Of a stretch of DNA of 64,000 nt, positions 23,660-35,830 are shown in pieces. The DNA comes from Spongospora subterranea f. sp. subterranea (taxonomy: Eukaryota; Endomyxa: Phytomyxea; Phytomyxea; Plasmodiophorida), in assembly GCA_049724395.1 (NCBI GenBank), contig JAUGWO010000024.1, positions 124,001-188,000 on the forward strand, written 5' to 3'. Under the pieces are notes generated by a model. That model was given only the letters and a program-made list of their open reading frames with translations. It was not told the origin of the DNA and ran no database searches. The position numbers and the translations under genes were made by a program. Position 1 is the stretch's first letter, and every line of letters begins with the position of its first letter.

Positions 23660-24860
23660 ACAGGTTGGGACTTGGGAAGACACAGTGTAACTGTATCATT
23701 ATTCAGGAGGTACATACAGTAGGAAGGCAATCAACCTCCTGCAAGACTGATATAGGTAATCTGGAGGAGGCCGTTGCGCCACAAACACTTCAACAGTTAC
23801 AAGAGCCCTCCAATATCGCGACCCTTCTTCGGGATTGCTGCTCTGGCCATCTGTGCTACTCCTCGACCCTGTAACTACTGGTGTACTCGTTACGCAGGGC
23901 TTGCAGCAATGTTACATGTCCAGAATTGTACAGTACTTCGTGGAAGCCGAAAGAGTCTAGAATCCGATGGCTTCCACATATTGTTAACCTTACGGCTCAG
24001 GCATTTCTAACTTCTAAGATGCTCAGATGAAGACGAAAGAAATGATGACCTGGAGGTGGACAGGGAAAGGGTCGGATACTTTTCTCCAGACATCATTCTG
24101 CTGGCTTCTTTAAACCTTTCCAGCAGAACGCATATGCGTTTCAAAAACTCCAATTCGTCATCGGAAAACTGCAGAAATCCTAGTTTTACCTTGCCAATCT
24201 GTGGATTATTGTTAATCCAATTCTTTAGGTCCTTCTGGACTTTGACAGCTCTCTGTATAATGAAAAATGTGGAGTTCCATCGTGTCACGACGTCGAGAAC
24301 AAGCATGAGCCTTTCATAATTTGCCAGATCGCAATGACCCAGAATCGTTTTTCTTTTACTTGGACTGCTTCTTAACTTTTTCACAATGTATCGAAGCCGC
24401 GGTAGAAGAGGTGATGAAAAAATATCCACCGCCATTGGTCATCATTTCTTTCGTCGTCACCTAAGCATGTTAGAAATGCCTGAACCGTAAGGTTAATAAT
24501 ATGTGAAGACATAGGATTCTAGACTCTTTCGGCTTCCACGAAGAACAACTCTATTGATGCAAGCCCTGTTACTAATGTGTCAATTATTGGAAGCATTGTC
24601 CATTGTTAAACAACTCAGACGTTCGGCGATGGAAAACTCGTTGAGCGTCAACTTCATGATATCTGCCTTCCCTGTTCCAGTTTTGTGTCTTCAAAGGCCA
24701 CCAGTCGCTCCTTCAGATTCCAGTTAGCGCCAACGTGGTGAGCTGTAATTGCCAAGAATGAGAATTGGTTTAAAGAGGTCCATATATCCAAACAGAGATG
24801 CACAACACCAGCGGTTAGCCGCAGTAGATGAAATTGCTCTCTACACAATCGATTAATATC
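23660..24860 (-). mobile_element. hAT-family DNA transposon remnant
   Basis: Minus-strand pieces of an hAT transposase are present. 24848-24654 has HLCLDIWTSLNQFSFLAITA. 24435-24007 has VVTRWNSTFFIIQRAV, the conserved RWNST block. About 80 bp at 23937-24015 are an inverted copy of 24465-24545 (both contain the CGTGGAAGCCGAAAGAGTC word), flanking the 24007-24435 segment. The transposase has stops and frame changes between the pieces and lacks its BED finger and C-terminal dimerisation region, so it is dead. Confidence 0.7.
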
Positions 24861-24939
24861 AAAGATGGATTGAGTTTATTGAAACAGTATTTGAAAGTTA
24901 ATTTCAAAGGAAATATCAACCTCATCCTCGATTTCCTGT

Positions 24940-25460
24940 ACTGGGTCCTAACAAACATTTTTTTGAATTCCAATGAAAATTGTACCACCAGATAAAAGGT
25001 GCAGCAATGGGCGGAAACGCATCAGGAGTATTCGCAGACTCAGTCTTAGCAGCAATAGAACCGGAGATCTTCAACAGTCAAACCACTATTGAAGATTAAC
25101 CCTTACTATATCGCCGATACCGAGATGGCATCAAAAACGTCGTCCCACAATTAAATTCATGCAAAATGCTGATTTTTAATTTGGAACAATAACCGTATTT
25201 AAAGGAGAACGATTTTAAGTTTTTAACAAGCTCGATATCAAACCTTACAAAAAGCCCACAGACAAATGCACATTATGCATCATATAAGCCCGAGCTGACA
25301 AAAAGCAGCTGGATTACACGAGAAAAAAAAACAGCCCTATTTTAAGAGAGTGTCAAACTGAAAAATCATTCAGCCAACAAATGGTCACCATAAAAAACCT
25401 CTTGAAAGCTGGCTATCCTAAAGCTATCATTCGCTCAAACCTGAAATATCATTTCAGAGA
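24940..25460 (+). mobile_element. Penelope-like or related reverse transcriptase fragment
   Basis: Reading on the plus strand gives GAAMGGNASGVFADSVLAA, then LLYRRYRDGI, then YKPELTKSSW, resembling the GxxMG...LAD, YKRYRDD and YQKPxN blocks of Penelope-like and related intron-less reverse transcriptases. RLL-type and F-x-x-R segments follow (LLKAGYPKAII). Frame changes and stops interrupt it. The catalytic YRRYRD-G lacks the second aspartate of the usual DD pair. Confidence 0.5.
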
Positions 25461-25466
25461 TAGGGA

Positions 25467-25760
25467 TTGGATGATGATATCATCAGGTATTGCATGGACA
25501 CAACCCGTCATGCTCACGAGAAGTGGAACTTTATTCAAAATAACTTTAAACCGTTATTAGATTTCCATGTCACAGCACACAAAGGTCGCACCTTACTGGA
25601 AGCTCTAAGTAAATGCTCCAGAGAAACCATAGAGGGCAATTTGAAAAAAAAGCAAATCGCTAAGAAGATACGATACCTCAACATGGCTTCAGAACGTGGC
25701 CGGCAACTCAAATTACAGAGATTGCATCATCTTAGAGTCTTAAAGAAGGCGAATTTTTTT
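25467..25760 (+). other. Open stretch of unknown origin
   Basis: An open frame (25467 onward) is rich in K and R with no known motif. It sits between the reverse-transcriptase fragment and the NTPase fossil and may belong to either. Confidence 0.2.
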
Positions 25761-27120
25761 GAATCCCCATTTTATCTTGATCGAGGGATCATCTGGATTT
25801 GGAAAGACACTAATGGCGTTCAACATCATGAAGTTGCTTGGAAGAAGACACAGGACTGTCTTTTATTAATTGTCATCTGAGTTGGGTGTCTCTGACCGAT
25901 ATGAGTTCTTAAACTTAAATTCGCGGCGTGCGAATCAGGCCCATAATGATTACGGGAAACTTTACACATCGAAAGACGTTTCGCATGAATCGTGCCAAAA
26001 ATTCTTGCTCGCGGTGAACGGTGCATAAAAATTCATCCAGAATAACCACGGGAACTTGAAGGTTAAAAAAATTACGGAACCCAGTCTATATATTGCTATT
26101 ATAAGTTTCCGTCTTTGTTCTTCCGAAAATGTGCTGCAAAAGATATCGGCGACGTCAGCGATGTTTCCCCTGATTCGCTGAGAATTGAAATATTGTAACC
26201 ACTTTTGGGTATATTTGCTTGCTTTTGTCCGGACCGCGCCAACATAATTTGTCGTCAAACCGTCAAGTTCCCGTAGTTATTCTGGATGAATTTTTATGCA
26301 CCTTTCATCGCGAGCAAGAATTTTTGGCACGATTCATGCGAAACGTCTTTCGATGTTTAATGTTTCCCACAATTATTTTTGGGCACTGATTCTCGTGCCG
26401 CGAATTTAAGAACTCATATAGGTCAGAGCTCATCCGATCTTCTTTCACGAGATTGGTTTTACGTTTACGGGTCATTGCCCGGATTAATATCGATGCCATG
26501 GGTGTACCCGATGGTGACAGTTTCAAAGAATATTCTGGAATGTATCACAAGACTTTTGTAAACCCATTGAATTGACGACAAATTATGTTGGCGCGGCCCG
26601 TGTTTCTCAATTCTCAGCGAATCAGGGGTAACATCGCTGACGTCGCCGATGTCTTTTGCAGCACACTTTCGGGAGAACAACGACGGAAACTTATAATAGC
26701 AATATATAGACTGAGTTTCCGAATTTTTCTAAACCGTCAACTTCCCGTGGTTATTCTGGATGAATTTTTATGCACCTTTCACCAAGAATTTCTGGCAAGA
26801 TTTATGCGAAACATGTTCCGGTGTTTAAAGGTTCCGTAATCATTTTGGACACTGATTCTCGTGCCGCGAGTTTAAGAACTCAAATCGGGCAGAGCTCATT
26901 CGATCTTCTTTCACAAGATTGGTGTTTGCCCCGAGTTAATATCGATGCCATGGGTTTACCCGATGGTATTGACCCAGCATTTAACTGGTACTCCGGTGTC
27001 TTCTTCCAAGCAAGCCATTTGTGTCTTTCCAAATCCAGATGATCCCTCAATTAAGATAAATGGGGGCTTTACAAAATCACTATCACCGATTTCGAAATAA
27101 AGAGCTCGAGCCCTTTAACC
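25740..27120. pseudogene. Fossil pieces of a Crinkler-type P-loop NTPase, present in both orientations
   Basis: Several partial copies of one P-loop NTPase are interleaved. A Walker A stretch GSSGFGKT occurs near 25780 (plus) and again near 27040 (minus). A Walker B stretch (VVILDEF) occurs near 26750 (plus) with related copies at 26270 (plus) and 26040 (minus). A GTDSRAA stretch follows each. The order and motifs fit the NTPase module of Crinkler (CR-type) effectors of oomycetes and chytrids. All copies are broken and shuffled by inversion. A 58-bp stretch at 27061-27118 recurs at 27719-27778. Confidence 0.55.
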
Positions 27121-27229
27121 AATTTGTCAGTGTGATTTCGGCGATCTGTTTGTAAGCACAGATATGTTGGCTTTTCAACGGAAAATAGAAGTGATCCAAT
27201 GAGGCAGGTTCTGGGACCGGTGGTTTATC

Positions 27230-27540
27230 CATGAAAAAACATACAGACAGACACCGTTCCGAAGCCCCCCCCCATACGCTATCGGCGACCTGGTCATGGT
27301 CAATCGCACCGAATGGAATACATCACGTCCCTGCGCTAAGCTCGAAGATCGATTCGCAAGGGATCACCGGAGGCGGTGGCGGTTGAATAAGCTCTGGAAT
27401 ATCATTCTCTATATATGGTGACAGCAGTGCGGTGTGGAAGGCATTGTATAGCTTGGACGTGTTAGGCAATGATAACCTATAGGTAAGTGGATGTGCGATG
27501 ACAACCAGGGATGGTTGACCTTTAAACACAAAGTCCTCTG
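27230..27540 (-). mobile_element. Ty3/gypsy integrase C-terminal fragment (fossil)
   Basis: A minus-strand stretch has LPNTSKLYNAFHTALLSPYI, typical of the end of a chromovirus-type integrase. It is a short isolated piece, lying between two copies of a 58-bp direct repeat derived from the NTPase fossil, so it probably inserted there. Confidence 0.6.
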
Positions 27541-27789
27541 GTTCGTCAACCCTACGCGATCTGGTTTTGCCTTCGGCTCATCAGGCCACCGCGCCGGTTG
27601 CCGCCCTTTGCCCGGTGGTTTGAAAGGTTAGGACGTCCCATTGACTTCCCGTGAGCATGACGGGTTGTGTTCATGCAATACCAGACGTCATCATCCAATT
27701 CCTATCTCTGAAATGATATGGGGGATTTAAAGAATCACTATCACCGATTTTAAAATAAAGCACTCGAGTCCTTTGACAAAAGAGTGCGC

Positions 27790-28135
27790 TCCTGTCACGG
27801 CGGCGTTTGTGATACCATACCACGGCGGCGTTTGTGATACCAGTGTTACAAATTCACGGCGGCGTTTGTGATACCAGTGTTACAGATTCACGGCGGCGTT
27901 GGTGATACCAGTGTTACAGATTCGTGATACCAGTGTTACAAATTCACGGCGGCGTTTGTGATACCAGTGTTACAGTGTTACAAATTCACGGCGGCGTTTG
28001 TGATACCAGTGTTACAAATTCACGGCGGCGTTTGTGATACCAGTGTACCAGATGTTACAAATTCAGATACCTATCACGGCGGCGTTTGTGATAAAAAATT
28101 GCCGTTTGTGATACCAGTGTTACAAATTCAGCTAT
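27790..28135 (+). repeat. 34-bp minisatellite
   Basis: Eight full or partial copies of a unit beginning CACGGCGGCGTTTGTGATAC (starts at 27796, 27821, 27855, 27889, 27945, 27987, 28021 and 28075) are followed by a half copy. The core spacing is 34 bp, and longer spacings reflect insertion of part-units. Copies differ at few positions, so the array is young. Confidence 0.9.
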
Positions 28136-28189
28136 CAAAAAATGCCGTTCCTGTGTTTAATCCGACCCGGACGATCAAAGGCGGTAATG

Positions 28190-28970
28190 ATGCTTATTTT
28201 GCGGTGTCCAGCCAAGTTTCAACCTCATCAGCGAATAGATTTAGTGTGAGCTTCTGAAATGCTTCCCGGCTGGAGGTATTCCGCTGTAACTTGACGAACA
28301 CTGGAACTGACGCGCTGATGGCTGAACATGGGAAGCATGTATTATCCATCTGGCTTGACCGTTTACAGCGGGCAATGGCAATGTCGTCGATTCGATGCAA
28401 GAATCGGTTTGCAGCGAAAGTCCTGACAATGGCGACGGGTTCTGGTAATGTCGTCCAGGTTGATCGATTCGCAGGGGCCGTATTTCGATATCCTAGCTTG
28501 TACAAGCACTCAAGCATTCAGACTTTGCCAACGTGTCGAAAAAGTTCCCCCCTGCCGATGTTGCCTGAAATCTTCAACCCAATATTTTGAATCTGTAGAC
28601 ACTTAATGGTTTAAAAAACGATTTTTGATTGCACATTTTCCTTTCATCTGTTTCCGAATGATTAACAGGGTGTCGAAGCAGCTTGAAAAATTCACGCAGT
28701 GAAACATCTAAAGACGATCACAATACAGAAATAAATGGAACTCAATGCGACCAACCTTCTGCAAAGGAATTGTCAGGACTTTCGCTGCAAACTCAACGTT
28801 TTCAATGTCATCTGACATTGCCATTGCCCGCTGTAAACGGTCTGATAGTAATGAAATCACGGGATCATCATCGTCAGTGGCACATTCAGAGATGTTTTAC
28901 CCAGTGGAACCGCGACCGCCTGGATTAATTATCCGATCGAAATGCAGAATCAACATGCAGACAGAAACAC
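28190..28970. repeat. Inverted duplication of an unrecognised coding-like segment
   Basis: About 75 bp at 28358-28432 are repeated in inverted form at 28765-28840 (shared word CCGTTTACAGCGGGCAATGG and its complement). The longer minus-strand reading at 28517-28194 (IVRTFAANRFLHRIDDIAIA) looks coding but matches no family I know. It lies in the same rearranged block as the NTPase fossil and minisatellite. Confidence 0.4.
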
Positions 28971-29249
28971 ACTAAGACGCTGAAAGACTTCATCACAGTG
29001 ATAGATAATGAGAAAACCGTAAACGCGCTTATGGAGACAATCAAAACCCTGAACTCCGAACAATTGACCTTGGCAAACATTCAAAAATGTTATAAAAACA
29101 TTCAAAAATGCTATAAAAAAGGTAATTCACCACAAAACTATTCGAAGCAAAGCATGTCCATTCTGAAACGATGAACTAAGAGTCGCTTGCAAGAGAAAAG
29201 AATCGCCAGTAAGCAATAGTAAACAGCACTGAGCTGGACATATCAATAA

Positions 29250-29710
29250 AAGGAAACGGAAAATACAGAAATAGACACCCTCTTCAAAAACATGTTCAAA
29301 CAGCACAAGCACAAAAAAATTACTTAAGTTGGCAAAGGAAGCTAGCCAGGACAAAACTGGAACAGCAACGTGGAAATTGCTGAAAACTCTGATTCCGGAA
29401 ACAAACAAAAAGCAACGTACCTACACTACTCGCACCAACAATGCGGTTTGAAGATTCAAAACATCACCGAGGAAAAATTTAGTTCTATCTATAACCCCCC
29501 TGAATTTTGAGCTATCCAACAATGAAAAAATTCCAATACATTGGTCAGGGATTTGAAATGGAAAAGGGCTTGTAGCCATTCACCCCGGATCACAAAAGGG
29601 AGCTAGACAGAGCAGCAACAAAGGCAAAAAGTAGGGCAGCTCCTGGAATAGATGGGATCTGTTCAGAACCTCCTACAACAAATATGTGCAGATGGCAAAC
29701 TGGCTGACAG
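29250..29710 (+). mobile_element. LINE-type retrotransposon fragment
   Basis: The plus-strand reading AATKAKSRAAPGIDGI at about 29605-29655 is the typical start of a LINE reverse transcriptase (...K..SAPGIDGI). Upstream, KLAKEASQDKTGTATWKLLK fits the linker before it. The element is cut off right after this motif and has stop codons upstream. Confidence 0.55.
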
Positions 29711-29719
29711 CATCACCGC

Positions 29720-30240
29720 GTCGTCATCCCAACCCCCATCCGCCAGTAATAATTGACACTCCGACGCGTAAGCCGAGACGGGTCGCCGACCTTGTCGTGG
29801 GCGTTGCAGTCTGGCAGAGGAGTGGGTCACCAAATCGTGGTTTCAGCGCAACGGTAAGGGCTTCTGTGTTGTCCATGACTGGGTCGTCGGGTTTCGAGAA
29901 GTGGAGAGAATCAATCAAGTGCAGCGCCAGAGAGAGTAAACTGCCAATCATTAGGACACACGTTGGCGTTCGGTACCACATGTTCTGGGTTGTTGTGTTG
30001 GATGATCATGCGTATCTGGTTAAGAAAACCGTGGAGGCGAGATTTCGCCCCATCAAACAGCTCGGGCAGTCGAACGCGTGGTTCATGTTGGCTTGACTCT
30101 TGGATGGCGCTCGGGCGCGTTTCTTGTTGTATTTGGAAAATACGAATGGTTTCTTGTTGACGCATTAGTGCTTGTATCTGTTGCTGCTGTTGTGCTATGA
30201 TTTGTTGTAGTTGGTCAATGGTCCATGGTGACAACGGAGG
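29720..30240 (-). mobile_element. Ty3/gypsy Gag fragment (fossil)
   Basis: On the minus strand a glutamine-rich coiled-coil start is followed by RVRLPELFDGAKSRLHGFL, the hallmark beginning of a gypsy Gag core. It directly abuts the LINE fragment. Only Gag is left and it is broken. Confidence 0.6.
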
Positions 30241-30459
30241 CTTGACACTGGATTCCGATCTGTTAGGGATCGAATTCGGACGTGGACGACGACTAAGACT
30301 ATTGGAACGATGGCTGTGGCAAGAGATGGGGCTAGAGCTGGGGGCAATAGCTGAGATAGAACGACACCCTAAGGCGATCTATGGCCGGCTTTGCATGGTA
30401 TAATCACCTGTCAAGACTGTTAAATGACATGAACTTTAAAACAAGCCACATGTACATGC

Positions 30460-30560
30460 CTATTCATCAATGACGATGACGCCGACATGATACTGGTGGC
30501 AACTTACGTCGATGATACTTTTACTTTAGTGGCTTCTAGCTGATTGATCCGAGCAAAACA
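30460..30560 (+). mobile_element. Ty1/copia reverse transcriptase motif (fossil)
   Basis: A short plus-strand reading ILVATYVDDTFTLVAS matches the copia-type YVDD catalytic block. No other part of the element is visible. It is an old, broken fragment. Confidence 0.5.
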
Positions 30561-30823
30561 TGAGAAGACGGATTTATAATCACGAAGAGCTTCCGCGCTT
30601 GTAAAATGTCTGGCAATACGTTGTCTTCTTATTCAATGTGTTTAATGCGAAGGGGCCAAGGAACCGCATCACTATGGCAGAAGACGTGGAATCATAATTA
30701 AGGCTCGGCCCAATATAATCGCCATGCCGGACCGCGGAGTTGCGGACTATTCTCAATGACTTGGCAGACCTTCGGAAACGTCACGATCAAATCCGGTTTC
30801 GACATTCGTCTAATTTTTAGACG

Positions 30824-31932
30824 ATGTCTTGTTTTTCTGCCTTTTTCTGCCTTTACGTCGTGACATCATTTGGTCTATCCTCTGCTGGGCTTACTAATTG
30901 CTTTAAGTTCTGTCGCTCTGAAACGGATTGCGCTACCCGAACTGACAAACAGCCCATCCCTGAATCTGTCGCTGCCGATAATGACTATTTCAACATCAAG
31001 AATCAGATTTTACAGGCTTACCGTGACCTGAGGGATGAACATCACAAAAAAGATGTGGAGCTGACTGAAAATCTGATGACGCTATTTCAAATGAACCTGA
31101 AGGATATGAATTTAGCAATCTGTTACTTTCAGGGTATGCCGAATGTTGATATTGAGCTCTTTCTAAATCGTTTTGGACCTACTCCTGAGGATTGTCAATC
31201 GTTATTGGAAACGGCCAGGAAGTTTCAATGGTTTGGAACAATGCGGGGATCATAACAATAATCTGATCTTACCATTGTAGCCGGGAAGCGATTTATTGGC
31301 TCTATGCGAACGACAAAGTTGATATCAAAGACATGAGCATTGAGGTACTTGTGTTTGCACCATATCATCGCCCCATCAACAAGCTGAGATAGGTTTACCA
31401 ATACTCTTTATCTATTTATCGCTATTTCGCCGTATTTTTATTTGAAGAGACACAGCTCACGAATCTTTATAGGACGCCGACTTTGAAATTCGTTCACGAC
31501 AACTCTTTGGGGACCTCTTCGAGCGAATTGCGAAAAGCGCTGATTGCGGTTTCTTCTATGATTTCGGACCTCATCTTATGGCGAAACGCATCAAACAATT
31601 ACACACGTTGCCCGGTGTAGACTTTTATCATTGTTTGGGCAAATGGGCACACGGACGAACTGTTCATGCTGGGTATATGGAATGCATCATATCGGCTGCA
31701 TTGAAATACAAACGGTGTGATTTGATAAGCAATTCACTCTATCGGGTCTGATTCTACCTTCATCAGAACCGATGTCATTTATTGGATTATTGAACGCGAT
31801 TGTCGGGGGGAGAATTACAGTTTGGATATTGTCTACGAACTTCAACTCTTTTTCAACGAAAAAGTTTCACATTCTGATTATCCTCTTAAAGAGAGTTTCC
31901 GTCATCAATTACGGCAAATTGTGGATTCGTGA
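30824..31932 (+). CDS. Predicted secreted ankyrin-type family protein A
   Basis: Starts with a signal peptide (MSCFSAFFCLYVVTSFGLSSAG) closely resembling that of the paralogue at 45.6 kb. Exon 1 (30824-31221) is 398 nt, exactly as in that paralogue, and ends in phase 2. Exon 2 starts at 31281 (REAIYWLYANDKVDI), a degenerate ankyrin unit. The third exon (31473-31714) has KQLHTLPGVDFYHCLGKWA, aligning with the paralogue's NVCGDLPIVDFYEVLKSWA. The last exon (31767-31932) begins TDVIYWIIERD and ends at TGA. The end of exon 2 is uncertain: a donor at 31345 keeps the frame, giving a 128-nt intron, longer than the others. The family is lineage-specific as far as I can tell. Secretion is predicted from the leader; function is unknown, and a role at a host or prey interface is inference. 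Confidence 0.62.
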
Positions 31933-32500
31933 GTTATCACCATTGGACTTGTTCCCTTGTGGTTTCAATTTACTGTCCTTCCCAATAGTCATAACAAATT
32001 TTGGGACGACCATGAATTGGATCAAGCGCGACTGAAAAATGGGGATCGTGACGGTGGCGCTTGTTAATTTGGTAGTTGTGGCAACTGACAGGTATTGGTA
32101 GATGTTAATCAATGTTCATTCTTGATGATACTCATTATCACAATCAGATTCTCTGCGATTAGTCAAACAATGAAGTCAACCTGAGAACGTGAAATTATAA
32201 ATAAACAACTGACGATATGTTGGCGAAAATTGTGGATCCGTAGTTGAGGATGATGCGTTCCCGACAAAACGTATGACCATAATGAGCAGTCGTGAAATAA
32301 CGAGTTTAGTATTGACATTTCCTCGCTCGAGAGAATCCTGAAATCCGCAATGTCTGAAATTGAACATTCTGTACCTAATTGATAGCAAATACTGCTTAAT
32401 GGGCTTGAAAAGCTAGTTCATGTTGGCGAAGAGAATCAAAGTTTGGTCTCTTGGTGACTGGCCTGAACGACTGTACAGTAATTTTGCGACCTAATCAACA
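31933..32500. other. Spacer between ankyrin gene A and the unrecognised minus-strand gene
   Basis: There are only short, motif-free open frames on both strands. The 3' end of the minus-strand gene may extend into this stretch, but I cannot place its stop. Confidence 0.2.
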
Positions 32501-35500
32501 TATCTCTATTTGCAGTCATCATAGAATTCCAATCACCAGAAACCGTGTTGCTGAACCCTTGTGAAACTCGTCCACATCGACTCACATTTCATTTATGATT
32601 TGTTGAACTTCATAACGAATATCTCGTTCCCTCACCGAACGTGTTCCTTGAACAATGTTGACCCCTATCAGGGGTCACGAAAATTCGTCGCTGAATCCCA
32701 ATGCTGTGAATGGTTTGGTCTCCAATTACCATCAACAAACAAATCTTGCCCGGGAGCGACACGACACGACATCCATTCGGAGAGCGCTGAGGCGAAGTCG
32801 GCCAAGAGTTCGTGCCATTCTGAGACAGAATTGAAATGATATTTAATACAACTGGATTCACAATCGCATTATCAATTACCAGAATTGTGAGCCGGCCAAA
32901 GTCATGTACCCGATTACCATATTCACGATGAAAAACACGGCGCCTCTCGTGAAGTGCAAATGAAGATATCCGATCATGTCCCGATTGTCCTTGTGAATCT
33001 TAGTATGCAGCATGGGGGATATGGAAAACCATTTTTAAAGTAGAAATGTCTGACAGATAACTATTGTAAACAATTCGAGCACAAGAGGAAGTCTTGGGAG
33101 GCCATTCGAGGAGTTGTCGTCAGATTGCACATCCCCTCGATGACATATCACAACCGCAACATTTGGCATTTTGGGAGATTTGATGGCATCGATCAGGGAT
33201 TAAGCTGATCACAATGACGATTGATGATGATCCAGGATTTTGTCGACAGCTACAAACCCAATTTGGGACGTGTATGGCATATCCAGGAACATCGTCAACC
33301 CATAGCCGAACACAACCGTCAAAATGGTCGGACAGGACTTCTGCCCTGTTTGGTTCGGAAAGTGACAAATGGATCGCGAGTAATAATCGAGATGCATTAG
33401 CAACTGTTGGGAAGGACAGGAACTGTTAAGAGCCAATGAGAAGTCGTCTAGCACGATCAGAATTATGGTTTATCGAAACAATCGATTACGCCAATGTTAA
33501 ACATGAGCGAGAGGCTGTATTTCTCCTTTCCGGCTTCACCACATTCATTGGTCGACTGGTGGCCGATTGCCTCCCAAATTCATATTGCCTTAATCACATC
33601 ATGTCAGGATGATGTGGCTTAATTCCTCTTTTCATGCTCTCTTCGAGGTGAACCCTAATCTCACAAACGACTCTTTACTTTATGAGTTTGAAATGGCCAT
33701 TATTTGGGGTAATTGGAGTTCGACACGTTTACCAATGACTGAATTTTCACAAAGCTTGCAAAGCATTTTTGTGTTTCGACTTAAAGAGGGTGGAATTCGT
33801 CAGTGAGCATTTACAAATTAAGGCGAAAAAATTCCGGTTTTCTTCGAGTTTTGTCTCTTTGCCCGGCGAAGTTTTCCTGTTTTTTTCAAAATTTGCCTCA
33901 TCATCCTGTGTTTGGCTCTAGGTTTTTAATCAGCGCGTTGGCAGATCGCATCACCAGATCTGTCGCCATTGCAACAAATTCCGACATTCTCTGCTCTTCG
34001 GCCCCCAGTTTGATATTATTTCATAGCGAAGAGGATTGATGATGCCAAACTGAATGTTAACAGAAATATATTCTCTACCGAAGATTGAACATTTTCCACT
34101 GGGCATGGAAAAAGGTTTGTGTGTCGAAAAGCATATGAACTGTTCCGGCAAACAATGCCAGAAAGATTTTTTTACGACAAGAGGGTCGGGATTTCGACAG
34201 ATATTCCGATCTGAGGATTTGCAAAATCATCTCTGGAAAATCACTGTGGCTGGAATTGAAATAAATCCATCAAGAACTTCTCAAAAATATATCAGAGCTA
34301 TAACATACCATTGTTCGAGAAAGTTTTGCCGCAAGAACAATGTTGGAAAATTAAGAATGTCTGCGATCAAATTGATCATTGTTGAATCTGTTTGTTTTGC
34401 AAACATAATCGATCGTTGAAACATTTTCAAAGCTGGTTTGTTTTCTCGACCTTGACAAAAACATCGATAGTTCGACTCATTGATCGCGTTGCATGTCCAT
34501 TATGCTGCAGACAGAACACGCTCGAAAAGGACATTGTACAGACCATCGCACATCATGGTTGTGAGTTCACCGGCAGCTGCATGTCTGTCGTCGAGAAGAC
34601 GGTCATCGGGTTCATGACCTTATTGTGAAAGATTGTCTTGGTCTTTGATAATGGGACTTGTTTCGTGCTCTATGGGATACTGGATGCCGATTATTTCAGT
34701 TTGTTTTTTTCAAAATGGCGGGAAATCGTGCGACTATGCGCTCTCCGATTGCACATCGTGCTGATCGGTATATTATTCGTCATTGGTCAAACGACTTGCT
34801 GCATTGAGGTGAAAAGACGAAGTCCTGACGCACTGATAGGAGTAAACATTGAACAGGAAATGGGTACTGGGGGAGAAGACGGTAACTCGTTGTGAAGTTC
34901 AACGAATTATGGATAAAAGGGTGACTTTAAGAAATTGATTTCACGATTGCTTGAAAACAACGTCTGTAGTGTACTTGTTATTTTCACAAATGGACTGATC
35001 ATTATTGCCCAAAAGAATTTCTCAGGGGTTCAGCATCTTCCACAACTAATGAGAACTGGCGCCAAAGTAATTCCTTTGGCATATCATCTTCTCAAGTTGA
35101 CATCATTGATCTACTGATAGTAGAGAATCTGATGTGGAGAAATCTGATGGAATCACGAATTTAAAACCCAATCGAAATCTGCCAATACCTGTCCATGCAA
35201 TCAGTTGCTGCCACCGCTTCATCAACCACCACCACCAACCGCAACCGCCACCACCGGAACCGACGACATCTGGAACGATAGCAATCGTTGATCTGTCGAT
35301 ATATCATTTCTGGACTATTCCGTTGATAATCTTGTCTAATGATAAACTCACGACTGCTGAACTTCCTTGAACGAAATGTTCCTGTGAGGATGATCAGACG
35401 GAATGGAGAACGGCGTTCAGATCAATCATGATCATTGAACGGGTATTGTGCACCCTCATCATCGTGTTGAGCGATCCATAAAATTGCATCGGACGGTTAT

Positions 35501-35830
35501 CAGGAAAACCGACCAACGTAAACTGGTTTTAAGACAAACAGTTTGGATATGATGCTCTCCATATTTTCCAGAACAGCACCAAAAATCTGACCGAAGGGCA
35601 CACTGTGATAATCCATGACGCGTCTCGACATACTGGAATCCAGCTCTCTAGCTTGACACTCTGCTTCACGTACTGAGCGTTGTAATTGCAGAAAATAGCC
35701 TACAACGAGTTGATCGCCTAAAGTCTTGACGCCTTCCCTAAATCAAACGTTCGGAAACAGGAAACACCGAGTTCGGGATAGGAATGTGGTGATAAGGAAT
35801 GTCATTATCGTCTAGAAGGGCGTCCTGCAT
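32500..35830 (-). CDS. Unrecognised multi-exon protein
   Basis: Several minus-strand stretches read like ordinary protein and lie in one order. The start is an ATG at 35830 (MQDALLDDNDIPYHHIP). Next come a helical, charged exon near 35720-35530 (LVVGYFLQLQRSVREAE; SRRVMDYHSVPFGQIFGAV), MSTREDDMPKELLWRQF near 35100, RENKPALKMFQRSIMFAKQ near 34460, ILQILRSEYLSKSRPSCRKK near 34220, KLGAEEQRMSEFVAMATDLV near 34010, and VFGYGLTMFLDMPYTSQIGF near 33310. Hydrophobic stretches near 32930 (GAVFFIVNMVIGYMTL) may be a membrane segment. Introns appear short, but not every join can be fixed, and some frame changes could be decay. I do not recognise the family. Helical repeats or a large scaffold are possible. 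The 3' boundary is approximate. Confidence 0.42.

Noticed and set aside
23937-24545. The 80-bp inverted repeats as terminal repeats of a complete hAT element
   Set aside because: The arms are themselves transposase-coding sequence (HIVNLTAQAFL) and lie inside the hAT remnant, so they are an internal inverted duplication.
27790-28135. Possible CRISPR array
   Set aside because: Eukaryotic sequence; the repeats are contiguous without unique spacers, so it is a minisatellite.
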